64,000 nt of DNA from Marinobacter denitrificans (GCF_008795955.1 NZ_VMHN01000002.1:806001-870000), one strand, 5' to 3'. Positions 52,226 to 63,373 are shown, numbered from the stretch's first letter. The notes: generated from the sequence alone by a model not told the origin. Numbers and translations are program-made.

Positions 52226-53650
52226 TCAGCGTTTCTTGCTCTTCATTCTCGCTTTTTTCTTGACCGGCCGCCCTTTCTTGATGTCATTATCCTGCTTGAC
52301 CTTCTGGCGGGGCGTCAGCCGACTCACCTTGTTGGCAAACGGGTTCTCGCTGGAACGGAACTCAAAGCGAATGGGTGAGCCAACTACCTTCAGCACCTTG
52401 CGAAAGGTGTTCTCCAGATAGCGCTTGTAGGCACCCGGTAACGCATCTGTCTGGTTGCCGTGCACAACGATAACCGGAGGGTTGGAGCCACCCTGGTGAG
52501 CATAACGGAGCTTGATGCGGCGTCCCTGCACCAATGGCGGCTGATGCTGTGCGGTCGCATCCTGAAGAATTGCAGTGAGGCGGTTCGTTGGCCACTTGGC
52601 CATCGCGGATTCATAACAGGCGTGTACCGAGTCGTACATCACGCCCACGCCAGAACCGTGAAGTGCGGAAATATAATGCTTGTCGGCGTAATCGAGAAAG
52701 TCCAGGCGACGCTGAACCTGTTCCTTCACCTTCGCCTTGTCCTCCGGGTCCATGCCATCCCACTTATTGACCGCAATGACCAGCGAACGGCCCGCATCCA
52801 GCACAAAGCCGATCAGGTGCAAGTCCTGGTCCACCAGCCCTTCCCGGGCATCGATCACCAGAATAACCACGTGGGCATCGTCGATTGCCTGCAGCGTCTT
52901 GATGATGGAAAACTTTTCCACCGTTTCACTGACGTTCTTGCGACGGCGCACGCCGGCGGTATCGATGAGCGTGTATTGGTGGTCCATCCGCTCATAGGGA
53001 ATGTACACACTGTCCCGGGTGGTGCCGGGCATATCGAACACCACCACGCGGTCTTCACCCAGCATACGATTGACCAGCGTGGATTTGCCCACATTCGGAC
53101 GACCGACAATCCCGATACGGATCCCGGGGTACTTATCTGCCCTGTCCTGGGCTTCCCGCTCCTCTTCCGAGGGCAGCAACTCCTCAAGCATCGAACGGAT
53201 ACCCCGGTTGTGGGAGGCCGCTATGAGGAAGGTCGACTGGAAGCCAAGGCCGTGGAAATCAGAGGCAGCAATGTCAGGGTCCTGGCCGTCTGTCTTGTTG
53301 ACGACGAGGTGCGCCTTCTTGCCGGTTTTTCGCAGGTGGTCAGCAATCAGCTCGTCACCACCATTGAGGCCGGACTTCCCATCCACCAGGAACAACACAA
53401 TATCCGCCTCTTCAACGGCCTGCATGGACTGCCTGGCCATTTCCGCGTCGAGACCTTCCTCGCCGCCGGTCAGTCCTCCGGTATCAATGACAATAAACCG
53501 TTGCCCCTCGTAATTGCCCTCGCCGTATTTACGGTCACGGGTCAGGCCGGGAAAATCCGCTACAAGCGCATCCCGGGATCGCGTCATCTGGTTAAACAGT
53601 GTCGACTTGCCTACGTTGGGACGCCCGACAAGTGCAATTACAGGGGTCAT
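52226..53650 (-). CDS. der: Ribosome-assembly GTPase Der (EngA)
   Basis: An essential double GTPase for 50S assembly. The 474 residues have two G domains: GRPNVGKST at about 9 and 186, with DTGG/DTAG and NKTD/NKWD specificity motifs, then a C-terminal KH-like domain ([20 protein letters not shown]) and a very basic tail ([17 protein letters not shown]). It is the last gene of the ispG-hisS-yfgM-bamB-der group; bamB ends 62 bp upstream. Confidence 0.97.
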   Translation of the reverse strand: MTPVIALVGRPNVGKSTLFNQMTRSRDALVADFPGLTRDRKYGEGNYEGQRFIVIDTGGLTGGEEGLDAEMARQSMQAVEEADIVLFLVDGKSGLNGGDELIADHLRKTGKKAHLVVNKTDGQDPDIAASDFHGLGFQSTFLIAASHNRGIRSMLEELLPSEEEREAQDRADKYPGIRIGIVGRPNVGKSTLVNRMLGEDRVVVFDMPGTTRDSVYIPYERMDHQYTLIDTAGVRRRKNVSETVEKFSIIKTLQAIDDAHVVILVIDAREGLVDQDLHLIGFVLDAGRSLVIAVNKWDGMDPEDKAKVKEQVQRRLDFLDYADKHYISALHGSGVGVMYDSVHACYESAMAKWPTNRLTAILQDATAQHQPPLVQGRRIKLRYAHQGGSNPPVIVVHGNQTDALPGAYKRYLENTFRKVLKVVGSPIRFEFRSSENPFANKVSRLTPRQKVKQDNDIKKGRPVKKKARMKSKKR

Positions 53651-53712
53651 AATCTTTCGCTACACAGTAAACAGGGCCAGCGCTTCACAGCGATATGGCC
53701 GGAAAGGAGCGC

Positions 53713-54885
53713 TCAGTCGCGCTCCCGGATTTTAAGAACAGACATTTTACCGCTATTGCCGTAAACCAGAAGGTTTCCGTCTTGCAAGCGCTGAAAAGGC
53801 ACTCGCAATCCTTCATCGTCAAACTCAAGCTGCCCCTGAAGGCTACCGTCTTCCAGTGACAGCATGTGGATATAACCTTCGTAGTCGCCAACCAGCAGAT
53901 AATCGCCAAACACGATTGGCTGGGTGGGCTGACGCCAGGACAATCTGTCCTGCACCCACAATTCGCGGCGATCAGAGCCGCGGTAGGCTGTGATATCACC
54001 ATTAGCCCCGGCTACAAAAATATTGCCATCGCCAATCATGGGAGACTGCAGGCTCGATTCCTTCCGGCTCCAGATTTCCTGGCCGCTCTGCAGGTCAACC
54101 AGCGCCAGTTTACCCTGATAGCCAACCACCATGGCGGCGCTTTCCAGAATCAGTGGCTCACCAGCAACATCGACCAGCCTTTCCAGCTCTGTCCGGCCCT
54201 GAGGCTGACCCACTTCGTATTGCCAGACCGGTTGCCCGGACTCGGTCGAAATCGCCATCAGCTTGCCGTTGGCCAGCGACGCCAGAACCAGGTCTGCACC
54301 CACCAGTGGTGATGCCGCTGCCCGCATGGACAGTACTGGTACATCGCTGTCATATTGCCAGGCCTTGTCGCCACCGTTGGTATTGAAAGCAAGTACTTTC
54401 CCGTCGATGGTCTGAACCACGACAAGACGCCCGTTCGACTGGGGAGAAGCCAGCGCCTCGTTTGGCAGAGACTGCTCCCAAAGCTCGGTGCCGTCCTGCC
54501 GCGAAAGTACCTTCAGCTGGGCGTCTCTGGTAACCAGATAGAGGTTACCCTGATCACCGCCAACTCCTGCATTGATATCCTCGTCAAGATCCTGGTACCA
54601 GACGACGGCACCGTTCTCCGGGTCAACCGCCCAGATTTCCCCTTCGGCTGACGCCGCGTAGAGAGTATCGCCGGCATTCAAAGGTGCCAGATAAAGGAAG
54701 TTTTCGTCGTGGCCCTCTCCTACACCCATGGTCCAAACGCTTTCGAGTTCGACAGTGGCAGAGATCTCAGGCAGCGGTTTGGGCTGTTCAAAGGTATCCG
54801 TGCTGCTGCAACCGGCCAGCAGTGCCGTCACCAACAGACCAATCAGTGGAACGGAACGCTTTTGCCCTGGGAACATCAGGGGCAT
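53713..54885 (-). CDS. bamB: Outer membrane protein assembly lipoprotein BamB
   Basis: A beta-propeller lipoprotein of the BAM complex that inserts outer-membrane proteins. The 390 residues start with a lipoprotein signal (VPLIGLLVTALLAGC, Cys at about 26) and continue with repeated PQQ-type blades (GNLYLVTRDAQLKVLSRQDGTELWEQ; GDYLLVGDYEGYIHMLSLEDG). Its ATG overlaps the yfgM stop (TGATG), so they are coupled. An ATG at 54876 is a possible alternative start. Confidence 0.96.
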   Translation of the reverse strand: MPLMFPGQKRSVPLIGLLVTALLAGCSSTDTFEQPKPLPEISATVELESVWTMGVGEGHDENFLYLAPLNAGDTLYAASAEGEIWAVDPENGAVVWYQDLDEDINAGVGGDQGNLYLVTRDAQLKVLSRQDGTELWEQSLPNEALASPQSNGRLVVVQTIDGKVLAFNTNGGDKAWQYDSDVPVLSMRAAASPLVGADLVLASLANGKLMAISTESGQPVWQYEVGQPQGRTELERLVDVAGEPLILESAAMVVGYQGKLALVDLQSGQEIWSRKESSLQSPMIGDGNIFVAGANGDITAYRGSDRRELWVQDRLSWRQPTQPIVFGDYLLVGDYEGYIHMLSLEDGSLQGQLEFDDEGLRVPFQRLQDGNLLVYGNSGKMSVLKIRERD

Positions 54886-55541
54886 CAGGCTCCCTCCCCT
54901 ACGCCAAGATCCGACAGCTTGAGTTCCAGAATACCGCTACGTCCCTGCTGGTTCTGGTCTCGGGCAGCCAGATAGGCTTCACGGGCACCATCACGGTCCC
55001 CCTGTGCCAGCAGGATGTCGCCTCTCAGCTCTGTAAAAATGGCATTGAAGCTGCCGGCTTCGCCCACGCTCTCAATGATGGAAAGGGCCTGGTCATACTG
55101 TTCGGCCGCAAAATGGGCGCGGGCGAGCCGGTTACGGATTACCAGTGCCAGCGGGCCTGAGTCACCTGCCTTTTCCTGAGCCCAGGAGAGGGACTCAATG
55201 GCAGCCTCCGCATCGTTCTGCTCCATCATCTGTTGCCGCGCCAGCATCAACATACCGTAGATGGCGAACGCACTGTCGGTGTATTCATCGCGCAGCCTCT
55301 CAGCCACATAGGCCACGGTCTCGGCGCGGTTTTCATCACTCTCATCGCTGTAGGCGTTGATCAGGTCAGCAAACTGGGAGGCCGCTTCAGTACGCTGCTG
55401 CATCTGATGGTTCTGCCAGGCCTGCCAGCCAAAAACGATGGCCAGTGCCACAGCAATGCCGATCAGGAGCGAAGTGCCATTATTCTTCCACCAGTCCTTT
55501 ATTGCCTGGACCTGTTCTTCCTCAGTGCGCATTTCAGCCAT
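54885..55541 (-). CDS. yfgM: YfgM-like tetratricopeptide membrane protein
   Basis: A 218-residue ancillary chaperone of the Sec translocon. A cytoplasmic start (EEEQVQAIKDWWKNNG) is followed by one membrane helix (TSLLIGIAVALAIVFGWQAW, about 23-42) and a periplasmic TPR-like domain (about 55-210). The neighbour bamB and the hisS-yfgM-bamB-der order support the assignment; the symbol follows E. coli. Confidence 0.9.
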   Translation of the reverse strand: MAEMRTEEEQVQAIKDWWKNNGTSLLIGIAVALAIVFGWQAWQNHQMQQRTEAASQFADLINAYSDESDENRAETVAYVAERLRDEYTDSAFAIYGMLMLARQQMMEQNDAEAAIESLSWAQEKAGDSGPLALVIRNRLARAHFAAEQYDQALSIIESVGEAGSFNAIFTELRGDILLAQGDRDGAREAYLAARDQNQQGRSGILELKLSDLGVGEGA

Positions 55542-55592
55542 GATGACTCCTGTAATAAATGGTTATTGTGCCTGTAGCCTTTCGGCCCGCCA

Positions 55593-56873
55593 TCAGCGGC
55601 CCAGCAATTCTTCCAGTACGCCCGCAAGGTCAGCCTGACCAACATCCTGCTGCGGCTCATCCGAACGCAGAGGCTTTAGCCCTACCGTGCCTGTGGCCAG
55701 CTCGTTCTCTCCAAGGATAACGGCATAGCGGGCGCCGCTGCGATCTGCCTTTTTCATCTGGCTCTTGAAGCTGCCGCCGCCACAATGGCTCATTACTCGC
55801 GTTCCCGGCAAGGCCGAACGCAGCGATTCTGCAAGGGACAGCGCTGGTGCTACCGTGGCGTCGCCCATGGCCGTCACGTACACATCCACATTGCCGTTGA
55901 CACTGGCCGGCACGAGGCTGAGCGTTTCCAGCAGCAGGATCAGCCGTTCAAGCCCCATGGCGAACCCTACGGCGTAAGTGGGTTTGCCACCCAGCTGCTC
56001 AACCAGTCCGTCATAACGGCCACCGGCGCACACAGTGCCCTGTGCCCCAAGGCTGTCGGTAATCCACTCGAAAACCGTTTTGCCATAATAATCCAGCCCG
56101 CGTACCAGACGCGGGTTAACGGTGTAACGGATACCGGCAGTATCCAGCAGGCTACAAAGCTCCCGGAAGTGCTCTACGGATTCCTGGTCCAGGTACTCAT
56201 CCAGCTTGGGGGCATCCGCAAGAAGCTGCTGGGTCCCCGGGTGTTTGCTGTCCAGAATGCGCAGGGGATTGGACTCCAGACGGCGCAGGCTATCCTCATC
56301 CAGCTGATCCCGATACCCCGAAAGGTAGGCCACCAGAGCTTCACGGTATTCACGACGGGCTGCAGAAGTGCCAATGGAATTGATTTCCAGGCGGGTGTGC
56401 TCACTCAACCCGAGTTCGCGCCAGAGGCGCGCAGTCAAGACCAACAATTCTGCGTCGATATCCGGGCCAGTCATGCCAAAACATTCCACACCTATCTGGT
56501 GGAATTGGCGATATCGTCCCTTCTGCGGGCGCTCGTGCCTGAACATCGGCCCGGTATACCACAGCCGCCGGGTCTGATTGAAAAGCAGGCCGTGCTCTTC
56601 CGCAGCGCGAACACAACCCGCAGTGCCTTCCGGGCGCAGGGTCAGGCTGTCGCCATTGCGGTCTTCGAAGGTGTACATCTCCTTCTCGACAATATCCGTG
56701 ACTTCGCCGATGGAACGCTTGAACAGGTCAGTCTGTTCCACCACGGGCATACGGATTTCCTGGTAACCGTACTGCGAAAGTACCCGCCTCACCGCGTTTT
56801 CCACAAACTGCCACACCGGCGTCTGTTCTGGCAGGATATCGTTCATCCCGCGAATTGCCTGGATCTTAGCCAA
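55593..56873 (-). CDS. hisS: Histidyl-tRNA synthetase
   Basis: Charges tRNA-His. The 426-residue class II enzyme begins [19 protein letters not shown] and has motif 2 ([23 protein letters not shown]), the histidine-binding loops [13 protein letters not shown] and [13 protein letters not shown], motif 3 ([14 protein letters not shown]) and the anticodon-binding domain at the C-terminus. Lies 51 bp upstream of yfgM. Confidence 0.97.
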   Translation of the reverse strand: MAKIQAIRGMNDILPEQTPVWQFVENAVRRVLSQYGYQEIRMPVVEQTDLFKRSIGEVTDIVEKEMYTFEDRNGDSLTLRPEGTAGCVRAAEEHGLLFNQTRRLWYTGPMFRHERPQKGRYRQFHQIGVECFGMTGPDIDAELLVLTARLWRELGLSEHTRLEINSIGTSAARREYREALVAYLSGYRDQLDEDSLRRLESNPLRILDSKHPGTQQLLADAPKLDEYLDQESVEHFRELCSLLDTAGIRYTVNPRLVRGLDYYGKTVFEWITDSLGAQGTVCAGGRYDGLVEQLGGKPTYAVGFAMGLERLILLLETLSLVPASVNGNVDVYVTAMGDATVAPALSLAESLRSALPGTRVMSHCGGGSFKSQMKKADRSGARYAVILGENELATGTVGLKPLRSDEPQQDVGQADLAGVLEELLGR

Positions 56874-56913
56874 GTTACTACCTTATCTGTTTCAGTGATT
56901 TGGCGATCTGCAC

Positions 56914-58032
56914 TCAATCAGTCGAGCGGGTAATGATCGCGTCTTCCTTTTCCTTGCGACGGGCTACTTCCTCACGGATCAGCCGCTCCAGATCGTCGGT
57001 CAGGTTGGCATTATCCAGCTTCTGGTTCGGCTTGCCCGACATGTAGAACAGATTCTTGGGGCTACCGCCGGTAAGACCAAGATCTGCCACTTTAGCCTCA
57101 CCCGGACCGTTGACGATGCAACCGATAATGGCCACGTCCAGTGACTCGTTGACGTCTTCAAGCCGCGCTTCGAGATCATTCATGGTCTGGATAACATCGA
57201 AGTTCTGCCGCGAACAGCTCGGGCAGGCAACAAAGTTGATACCACGACTACGCAGACGAAGACTCTTGAGAATATCGAAGCCAACCTTGATTTCCTGCAC
57301 CGGATCCGCCGCCAGGGAGACCCTGATGGTGTCGCCGATACCGTCCATCAACAGCATGCCCAGACCAATCGACGATTTCACCGTGCCGGAGCGGAAGCCA
57401 CCGGCCTCAGTGATGCCCAGGTGCAGGGGCTGATCAATCTGCGCCGCGATCTGGCGGTACGCCGCCACGGTCATGAACACTTCCGAAGCCTTGAGGCTGA
57501 CCTTGAAATCCTGGAAATCGTGTTTGTCCAGAATATCGATATGGCGCATCGCCGATTCCACCAGGGCTTCCGGTGTCGGTTCGCCATATTTGCGCTGCAG
57601 AGCCTTCTCCAGTGAACCGGCGTTCACCCCGATACGGATCGGAATATTGCGGTCACGGGCTGCGCTGATCACCGCACTCACGCGATCATCCCGACCAATA
57701 TTGCCGGGGTTGATCCGCAGGCAGTCAACACCCAGTTCAGCTACCCGCAGCGCAATCTTGTGGTCAAAATGGATATCGGCCACCAACGGCACAGAGACCA
57801 TGGAGCGGATCTTGCCGAAGGCCTCGGCCGCATCCATGGAGGGAACAGATACCCGCACGATGTCAGCGCCAGCCTCCTGCAGTGCGCGGATCTGGCCAAC
57901 CGTTGCATCCACGTCGCAGGTATTGGTGTTGGTCATGCTCTGAACAGCGATCGGAGCGTCCCCACCTACAGGAACATCACCCACCATGATCTGGCGGGAT
58001 TTACGTCTTTTGATCGGAGATTCGTGATTCAT
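56914..58032 (-). CDS. ispG: (E)-4-hydroxy-3-methylbut-2-enyl-diphosphate synthase
   Basis: The [4Fe-4S] enzyme of the MEP isoprenoid pathway. At 372 residues the cluster ligands Cys270, Cys273, Cys305 and Glu312 are all at their E. coli positions ([24 protein letters not shown]). The N-terminal TIM-barrel begins with [17 protein letters not shown]. It lies between rodZ and hisS. Confidence 0.97.
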   Translation of the reverse strand: MNHESPIKRRKSRQIMVGDVPVGGDAPIAVQSMTNTNTCDVDATVGQIRALQEAGADIVRVSVPSMDAAEAFGKIRSMVSVPLVADIHFDHKIALRVAELGVDCLRINPGNIGRDDRVSAVISAARDRNIPIRIGVNAGSLEKALQRKYGEPTPEALVESAMRHIDILDKHDFQDFKVSLKASEVFMTVAAYRQIAAQIDQPLHLGITEAGGFRSGTVKSSIGLGMLLMDGIGDTIRVSLAADPVQEIKVGFDILKSLRLRSRGINFVACPSCSRQNFDVIQTMNDLEARLEDVNESLDVAIIGCIVNGPGEAKVADLGLTGGSPKNLFYMSGKPNQKLDNANLTDDLERLIREEVARRKEKEDAIITRSTD

Positions 58033-58065
58033 AGCCTGCTAACCGGAAAAGTGTGTACGTAACTA

Positions 58066-59121
58066 TCAGATATCCAACGTGAATTCTGCACGGTTATTGA
58101 CGACGCGGAAACCGGACATATTTACCGGCTCCCCATCGAAACGAATGGACTCGATGGCATCAACAGCACCAACAATCACCTCAATCGGTGCCCTTCCGGA
58201 TACCTCGATCCGGTCGCCATCCCGCTGCAGGGCACCCACCAGACGATTGCCTGCGGAGTCGGTTACCTGAACCCAGCACTCATCACTGAACGTCATTTCC
58301 AACCGCGCGCTTCCAATTGCGGTGGCCGGCTGGGCGCTCTCCTCGAAGGCGGGCTCCGGAGAACTTGTAACAACCGGTACGCTGGTCTCATCAAGGTCAC
58401 GAGATCGGGCCGGCACCACAGGCTCCTGAGCAGCCCCGCCGGCCGCCTCAGTGGATTCACTGTTGTTAACCAGGGAAACCTCTCGCTCCTCATCAGTTAC
58501 TGATGCGTCCTCGCCCAAAGTGGCTGGCCCGTCAGTGCCCGGCTCATCGTCCATCGGTGCCGTCTCTGTCACGCCGGGGTCTTCCTCAATACTCGTGCCA
58601 AAGTCTGACGCGTCTGTGCTTTCAGGTACCGCTTCCACCGGGTCGGCCACCTCTGATGCGGGCTCGGGGCTATCGGGCTCTTCAGACGACTGAGTCAGAG
58701 CCGTATTGTCCAGAAAACGAAGTCCAATGAAGACGGCAATGGCGATAACCAGTAGAAAAAAGAGAAGCTTTGCCATTCTTCGTTTCTGGCGTCTTCGACG
58801 TTCAATATCAACCAGAGGATTCAGCTCTTCCGCCTGGGCTTTCTCCTGCCGTAACGGTTCCAGTTCCTTGTCGAGGGAGGCGATCACCGTATCAGGGTTC
58901 AGATCAACCTGGCGTGCATAGGTTCTGACATACCCTTTCAGGAACAGTTCGCTGTCGATCTGTCGGTAATTCCCATCCTCAATGGCATGGATTACCGCGG
59001 GGCGCAGGTGTTGCGCATCCGCTACAGCCGAGACACTCAGCCCCTTCTGCTCCCGTGCGTGCCGGAGTTGCTGTCCTACGGAGTCACTCACCGCTGGCTG
59101 TTGTGTATCATCACTGTCCAT
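58066..59121 (-). CDS. rodZ: Cell-shape protein RodZ
   Basis: RodZ links MreB to the elongasome. The 351 residues show an N-terminal Xre-type helix-turn-helix (GQQLRHAREQKGLSVSAVADAQHLRPAVIHAIEDGNY, about 15-55), basic juxtamembrane residues, one membrane helix (LLFFLLVIAIAVFIGLRFL, about 116-136), a Ser/Glu/Pro-rich acidic linker and a C-terminal beta domain (SDECWVQVTDSAGNRLVGA). The start overlaps the pilW stop by 11 bp. Confidence 0.94.
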   Translation of the reverse strand: MDSDDTQQPAVSDSVGQQLRHAREQKGLSVSAVADAQHLRPAVIHAIEDGNYRQIDSELFLKGYVRTYARQVDLNPDTVIASLDKELEPLRQEKAQAEELNPLVDIERRRRQKRRMAKLLFFLLVIAIAVFIGLRFLDNTALTQSSEEPDSPEPASEVADPVEAVPESTDASDFGTSIEEDPGVTETAPMDDEPGTDGPATLGEDASVTDEEREVSLVNNSESTEAAGGAAQEPVVPARSRDLDETSVPVVTSSPEPAFEESAQPATAIGSARLEMTFSDECWVQVTDSAGNRLVGALQRDGDRIEVSGRAPIEVIVGAVDAIESIRFDGEPVNMSGFRVVNNRAEFTLDI

Positions 59122-59926
59122 TTGAGGTCATCACCCTGTATTGTTGGTATTCGACAGAGTTCGGGAAATTGTTCTTCAACTGCAGCCCCAGGCTCGATGC
59201 AAGGTTCCGGTCGCCAAAATGGTGAGCAATACGGATCCCCGTATACAGGCTCTCCGGTGAGTGACGAAGATTCTTGTTGCGTTGCATCAGGTTCGTCAGG
59301 CGGCTGTAATGACGGGAGGCAGCCTGATATTCGCCGGCTTCAACCAGCGTGCGGGACAGCGCAAGCAGCGATCTCGCGTCGCCACGGGACAATTCGACTG
59401 CCCGCCGATACGCAGTAGTCGCCCCTTCGAGGTTGCCGATCCGCTCCTCTGTAAGGCCCAGGTTGAAAAATACCGATGCTCTCTCACCGTAGCCGGTGTC
59501 TCTGGAAGCTGCGAGGAACTGATCGCGGGCCTCTTCAAACCGGCGCTCCCCGTATAGGAACGCTCCGTAATAAACCCGTCCACGGGTATAGTCCGCGTCA
59601 TTGGCGAGCGCATCTTTGAATGACCGCTCGGCCAGTTCCGGCTCACCCTCTGTCTGATAGACCAAACCCATTGCACCCAGCGCACCGGGATCATCCGGTG
59701 AAAGCTCGAGAGCACGCTCAAGGTGGTTCCGTGCGCGGTCCAGGTTGCCCTGACCAATATAAGCGGTGGCCAGTTGAACGTAGTTCCTCACGGCCTTGTC
59801 GCGGTCCGCTTCGCGTGCGAACCGGCTATCCGTATTGGTCACACAGCCTGTGACAAGCATTGCCAGCAACACCATAGCAAATGCGGCCCGGACCCGGTTT
59901 ACTGGTTCAGATGTCACAGTTGGCAA
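59111..59926 (-). CDS. pilW: Type IV pilus biogenesis lipoprotein PilW/PilF
   Basis: A 271-residue TPR lipoprotein that helps assemble or stabilise the PilQ secretin. The signal ends at the lipobox LVTGC (Cys at about 28). Several TPRs follow (VQLATAYIGQGNLDRARNHLERALELSPDDPGALGAMGLVYQTEGEPELAERSF...), covering most of the protein. The position between rlmN and rodZ is standard (pilF in Pseudomonas). Confidence 0.92.
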   Translation of the reverse strand: MPTVTSEPVNRVRAAFAMVLLAMLVTGCVTNTDSRFAREADRDKAVRNYVQLATAYIGQGNLDRARNHLERALELSPDDPGALGAMGLVYQTEGEPELAERSFKDALANDADYTRGRVYYGAFLYGERRFEEARDQFLAASRDTGYGERASVFFNLGLTEERIGNLEGATTAYRRAVELSRGDARSLLALSRTLVEAGEYQAASRHYSRLTNLMQRNKNLRHSPESLYTGIRIAHHFGDRNLASSLGLQLKNNFPNSVEYQQYRVMTSNGQ

Positions 59927-59962
59927 TTCCTCTTGTATTCAGGGGTGAAGGCTCACCCGGGT

Positions 59963-61075
59963 TCATGGGCTGACCTGATGCACCTGGATGTATCGCTGGC
60001 TTCTTTTCGTTCGATCTTCCACTCTGCCGACAAGCTGCCCACAAGCGGCATCGATGTCGTCGCCACGGGTTGTTCTGACGGTGGCGATATAGCCCGCCTC
60101 ATTAAGAACCGTCTGGAAACGACGGGTGGCGTTCATGCTCGGACGCCGGAAATCACTCTCCGGAAACGGGTTGAAAGGAATCAGGTTGATCTTGCAAGGA
60201 AGGCCCCGCAGCACCACAGCCAGCTCCCTGGCATGTTCAGGCTGATCATTAACCCCTTCGATCACCGTGTACTCGATGGTCGCCTTGCGCTTGTCCGGCA
60301 AACGCGCCAGGTAGCGGCGGGTAGCTGCCAGCAATTCCGCGATCGGATACTTTTTATTCAACGGCACCAATTGGTTACGCAATTCATCATTGGGGGCATG
60401 AAGCGAAATGGCCAGTGAAACATCGGTAACCTCGCCCAGCCGATCTATGGCCGGAACCACACCGGAAGTGCTCACCGTGACCCGCCGCTTGGAGATCCCG
60501 TACGCCAGATCCTCCATCATCAGGTTCATGGCATCAACCACGTTTTCGAAGTTCAGCAGCGGCTCCCCCATCCCCATCATCACGACATTGGTAATCGGAC
60601 GATCGGGGCCTGGCTCGAAGGGCATGAACGCTTTGCGGGCAACCCAGACCTGGCCGATAATTTCTGCGGCAGTCAGGTTACGGTTAAAGCCACGCTTTCC
60701 CGTTGAGCAGAAGGTACAGTCCAGGCTGCAGCCAATCTGTGAGGAAACACACAGGGTGCCACGCTCGCCATCGGGAATCAGCACGGTTTCGACACTGTTG
60801 CCGTTGTCCATGCGCATGACCCACTTGCGGGTACCGTCTTTTGACGATTCATCGTAGACCACTTCAGGGCCGCGGATTTCCGCAACCTCCTGCAGCTTCT
60901 CCCGCAATACCTTGCTCATATTGGTCATTTGATCGAAGTCATCGGCACCGCGCTGATGAATCCACTGCAACACCTGCGTCGCCCGGAAACGCTTCTCCCC
61001 CAGGGATTCAAAGAAAGCCTCCATTTTGGCCTTCGGCATTCCCAGAAGGTTGGTTTTCTCAGCAACAGCTGTCAT
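59963..61075 (-). CDS. rlmN: Dual-specificity RNA methyltransferase RlmN
   Basis: A radical-SAM enzyme that makes 2-methyladenosine at A2503 of 23S rRNA and at A37 of several tRNAs. Start set at ATG 61075 ([18 protein letters not shown]) with GAGG about 9 nt upstream; the frame is open 22 codons further but that stretch looks non-coding. The 370 residues have the cluster motif CSLDCTFC (Cys116, 120, 123), GMGEPLLN, and the C-terminal DIDAACGQL with the methyl-carrying Cys. It lies 62 bp after ndk. Confidence 0.95.
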   Translation of the reverse strand: MTAVAEKTNLLGMPKAKMEAFFESLGEKRFRATQVLQWIHQRGADDFDQMTNMSKVLREKLQEVAEIRGPEVVYDESSKDGTRKWVMRMDNGNSVETVLIPDGERGTLCVSSQIGCSLDCTFCSTGKRGFNRNLTAAEIIGQVWVARKAFMPFEPGPDRPITNVVMMGMGEPLLNFENVVDAMNLMMEDLAYGISKRRVTVSTSGVVPAIDRLGEVTDVSLAISLHAPNDELRNQLVPLNKKYPIAELLAATRRYLARLPDKRKATIEYTVIEGVNDQPEHARELAVVLRGLPCKINLIPFNPFPESDFRRPSMNATRRFQTVLNEAGYIATVRTTRGDDIDAACGQLVGRVEDRTKRSQRYIQVHQVSP

Positions 61076-61137
61076 TTCATAACCTCGATCAGATAACCAA
61101 TCCGGGCCGGAAGAAATTCCGGCCCGGGGCAGCTCAA

Positions 61138-61566
61138 TCAACCGCGCGGGCAGATCTCGCTGTCATTGAAAAAGTACGCAATTTCACGCTCGGCCGACGC
61201 TGCCGAATCCGAACCGTGAACGGCGTTTGCATCGATAGACGACGCAAAGTCGGCGCGAATGGTGCCGGCTTCCGCCTCTTTCGGGTTGGTAGCACCCATC
61301 AGGTCACGATTCTTCAGGATAGCACCTTCGCCTTCCAGAACCTGAACAACAACCGGGCCAGAGGTCATGAACGCGACCAGATCGTTGAAAAACGGGCGTT
61401 CTTTGTGCTCAGCGTAGAAACCTTCCGCCTGTTCCTGAGTCAGATGCATCATCTTCGCGGCAACAATCGTCAGTCCTGCTTTTTCAAAACGTGTATAAAT
61501 CTCGCCGATCACATTTTTTGCGACTGCGTCGGGCTTGATAATCGAGAGCGTGCGCTCGTTTGCCAT
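61138..61566 (-). CDS. ndk: Nucleoside diphosphate kinase
   Basis: Balances NTP and dNTP pools through a phospho-histidine. The 142 residues begin [15 protein letters not shown] and keep the active-site His117 in [12 protein letters not shown], with the usual nucleotide-binding residues. A TATAAT lies 42 bp upstream of the start, so it may have its own promoter. In many relatives the isc genes end just upstream; here iscS is the immediate neighbour. Confidence 0.97.
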   Translation of the reverse strand: MANERTLSIIKPDAVAKNVIGEIYTRFEKAGLTIVAAKMMHLTQEQAEGFYAEHKERPFFNDLVAFMTSGPVVVQVLEGEGAILKNRDLMGATNPKEAEAGTIRADFASSIDANAVHGSDSAASAEREIAYFFNDSEICPRG

Positions 61567-61607
61567 GATCTGTCTCCATTCAGGTTCAGAAAAATTTCAG
61601 GGTTGGG

Positions 61608-61613
61608 ATTATA
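61608..61613 (-). promoter_or_regulatory. Possible -10 box for ndk
   Basis: A consensus TATAAT on the minus strand, about 42 bp before the ndk ATG. The 17-bp-upstream hexamer is poor (TAGGCA), so the promoter is weak or activator-dependent. Confidence 0.4.
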
Positions 61614-61633
61614 CGCAGTCCGGAGGCAACTGC

Positions 61634-62782
61634 CTACCGCACTGAACGGAGACGGCTAACAACGTCAACGATTTGCGTCGCTGCGAAGTCGGCCTCCTCC
61701 GGCGTGGAAAAGCGTCCGAAAGAAAACCGGAGGGCCCGGTGAGCCTGCTCATCGTCCAGACCAATACCTTTCAATACGAACGATGGCTCTATGGTGGCAG
61801 AAGAACAGGCAGATCCGGATGACACTGCGAGATTTCTCAGCCCCAGCATCAGCGACTCTGCATCTACGCCTGCAAAAGACAGGTTCACAATGCCAGGCAC
61901 CCGGTGCTCCTCGCTGCCATTGAGCGTTACGCCTTCGAGGTTACCCAGCCCTTCCAGAAACCGACTGCGGATGTCTTCCAGCATTTGCCGATCTTGCTCA
62001 AGTTGCGTGCTCGCAAGCTCGAACGCCTTACCCATGCCAACGATCTGATGGGTAGGCAGCGTGCCGGAACGCATGCCCCGTTCGTGGCCACCACCATGAA
62101 TCTGCGACTCAATTCGCACATCCGGTGACCGGCGAACATACAGGGCACCAACACCTTTGGGACCATAAACCTTGTGGGCAGACAGGGACAGAAGATCAAC
62201 CGGAGCAGTACTGATATCCACTTCGGTTTTCCCCGCTGCCTGGGCCGCGTCGACGTGAAACAGCACGCCGCGCTCCCGAAGCAGGGTTCCGATGGCCGCA
62301 ATATCGGTCTGACATCCCAGCTCATTGTTCACCATCATCAGGCTTACCAGAACCGTATTATCCTGAAGCGCATCTTCCACCTGCCCCGGGGAAACACGCC
62401 CGTCAGGTCCGGGTGTCAGCCAGGTGACGCTCACGCCATGCTGCTCAAGCCATTTGCAGGTATCAAGAACCGCCTTGTGCTCGATCACCGAGGTCACAAG
62501 GTGGGGGTTATCGCGACCTGCAACGGCACCCTTGATGGCCAGGTTGTCGGATTCAGTGGCACCGGAAGTCCACACAATTTCCCGTGGGTCAGCGTGGATG
62601 AGATTGGCAACCTGGCGGCGGGCACCTTCAACGGCAGCTTCGGCTTGCCAGCCATAGGCATGGGAGCGGGAGGCGGGATTCCCGAAAACACCGTCAAGGG
62701 TGAGGTATTTGCACATTTCTTCGGCAACGACGGGATCTACGGGCGTGGTCGCCGCATAATCCATATAGACGGGCTTTTTCAT
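61634..62782 (-). CDS. iscS: Cysteine desulfurase IscS, short C-terminus
   Basis: A PLP enzyme supplying sulfur for Fe-S clusters, thiolated tRNA and cofactors. The 382 residues keep [12 protein letters not shown], the PLP Lys204 in [12 protein letters not shown] and the catalytic Cys326 in [17 protein letters not shown]. Against the 404-residue E. coli IscS it stops at VVSRLRSVR and lacks the roughly 20-residue tail ending in SPLWEMYK..., which takes part in handing sulfur to IscU. It follows iscR by 20 bp. No iscU, iscA, hscBA or fdx follows; ndk comes next. Confidence 0.95.
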   Translation of the reverse strand: MKKPVYMDYAATTPVDPVVAEEMCKYLTLDGVFGNPASRSHAYGWQAEAAVEGARRQVANLIHADPREIVWTSGATESDNLAIKGAVAGRDNPHLVTSVIEHKAVLDTCKWLEQHGVSVTWLTPGPDGRVSPGQVEDALQDNTVLVSLMMVNNELGCQTDIAAIGTLLRERGVLFHVDAAQAAGKTEVDISTAPVDLLSLSAHKVYGPKGVGALYVRRSPDVRIESQIHGGGHERGMRSGTLPTHQIVGMGKAFELASTQLEQDRQMLEDIRSRFLEGLGNLEGVTLNGSEEHRVPGIVNLSFAGVDAESLMLGLRNLAVSSGSACSSATIEPSFVLKGIGLDDEQAHRALRFSFGRFSTPEEADFAATQIVDVVSRLRSVR

Positions 62783-62802
62783 AGAGACTTCAGGATAATC
62801 GT

Positions 62803-63300
62803 TCAGGCCGGCGCCTGATCGTTAAGGCGCTCGGTGTTAATCGTCTGTGAATCGCCTTCGGAATGACGCTTGTTTTGCCGACTGGCAACCACCTGAATTT
62901 CGCGTTTTCTCATCAGGTCCCCGAGACTGATGTCGCTCAGGAACTGATGAATCTGGTCGCTAAGATCAGACCACAGGTGGTGGGTCAGGCATTTCTCGCC
63001 ATTCTGGCAATCACCCTTGTTGCCGCAACGTGTGGTATCCAGGGATTCACTGACCGCGTCCACCACCTCAGCAATATAGACGGCATCGGGTTCACGGCTC
63101 AGCCGGTAGCCACCACCGGGCCCACGGATACTGGTCACAAGCTTGTGGCGGCGAAGGCGGGAAAACAACTGCTCGAGATACGAGAGGGAGATCTCCTGCC
63201 GGGCAGAAATATCCGCCAGACTGACCGGACCCTGGTCCCCGTGAAGGGCCAGATCCAGCATTGCCGTCACCGCGTAGCGGCCTTTGGTGGTCAGTCTCAT
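62803..63300 (-). CDS. iscR: Fe-S-sensing Rrf2 regulator IscR
   Basis: A 165-residue Rrf2-family regulator that senses Fe-S status. Start set at 63300 ([18 protein letters not shown]), the family start; the frame is open 20 codons more. The winged helix (about 5-65) is followed by the [2Fe-2S] ligands Cys92, Cys98, Cys104 and His107 ([18 protein letters not shown]). The C-terminus is longer and polar (about 20 residues). Its own promoter carries a half of a type 1 IscR site, so autoregulation is likely. Confidence 0.95.
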   Translation of the reverse strand: MRLTTKGRYAVTAMLDLALHGDQGPVSLADISARQEISLSYLEQLFSRLRRHKLVTSIRGPGGGYRLSREPDAVYIAEVVDAVSESLDTTRCGNKGDCQNGEKCLTHHLWSDLSDQIHQFLSDISLGDLMRKREIQVVASRQNKRHSEGDSQTINTERLNDQAPA

Positions 63301-63344
63301 AAACTCAGCCCCGGTCAGGGATTGATTCGGTTTTAACTGGGGCG

Positions 63345-63373
63345 AGTATGAATTGACCAACCATTTCAGTCAA
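63345..63373 (-). promoter_or_regulatory. iscR promoter
   Basis: On the minus strand TTGACT (63373-63368), a 17-bp spacer and CATACT (63350-63345). The start point falls near 63338, giving a leader of about 38 nt. The -35 box lies within the IscR half-site, placing a bound IscR where it would block RNA polymerase. Confidence 0.6.
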
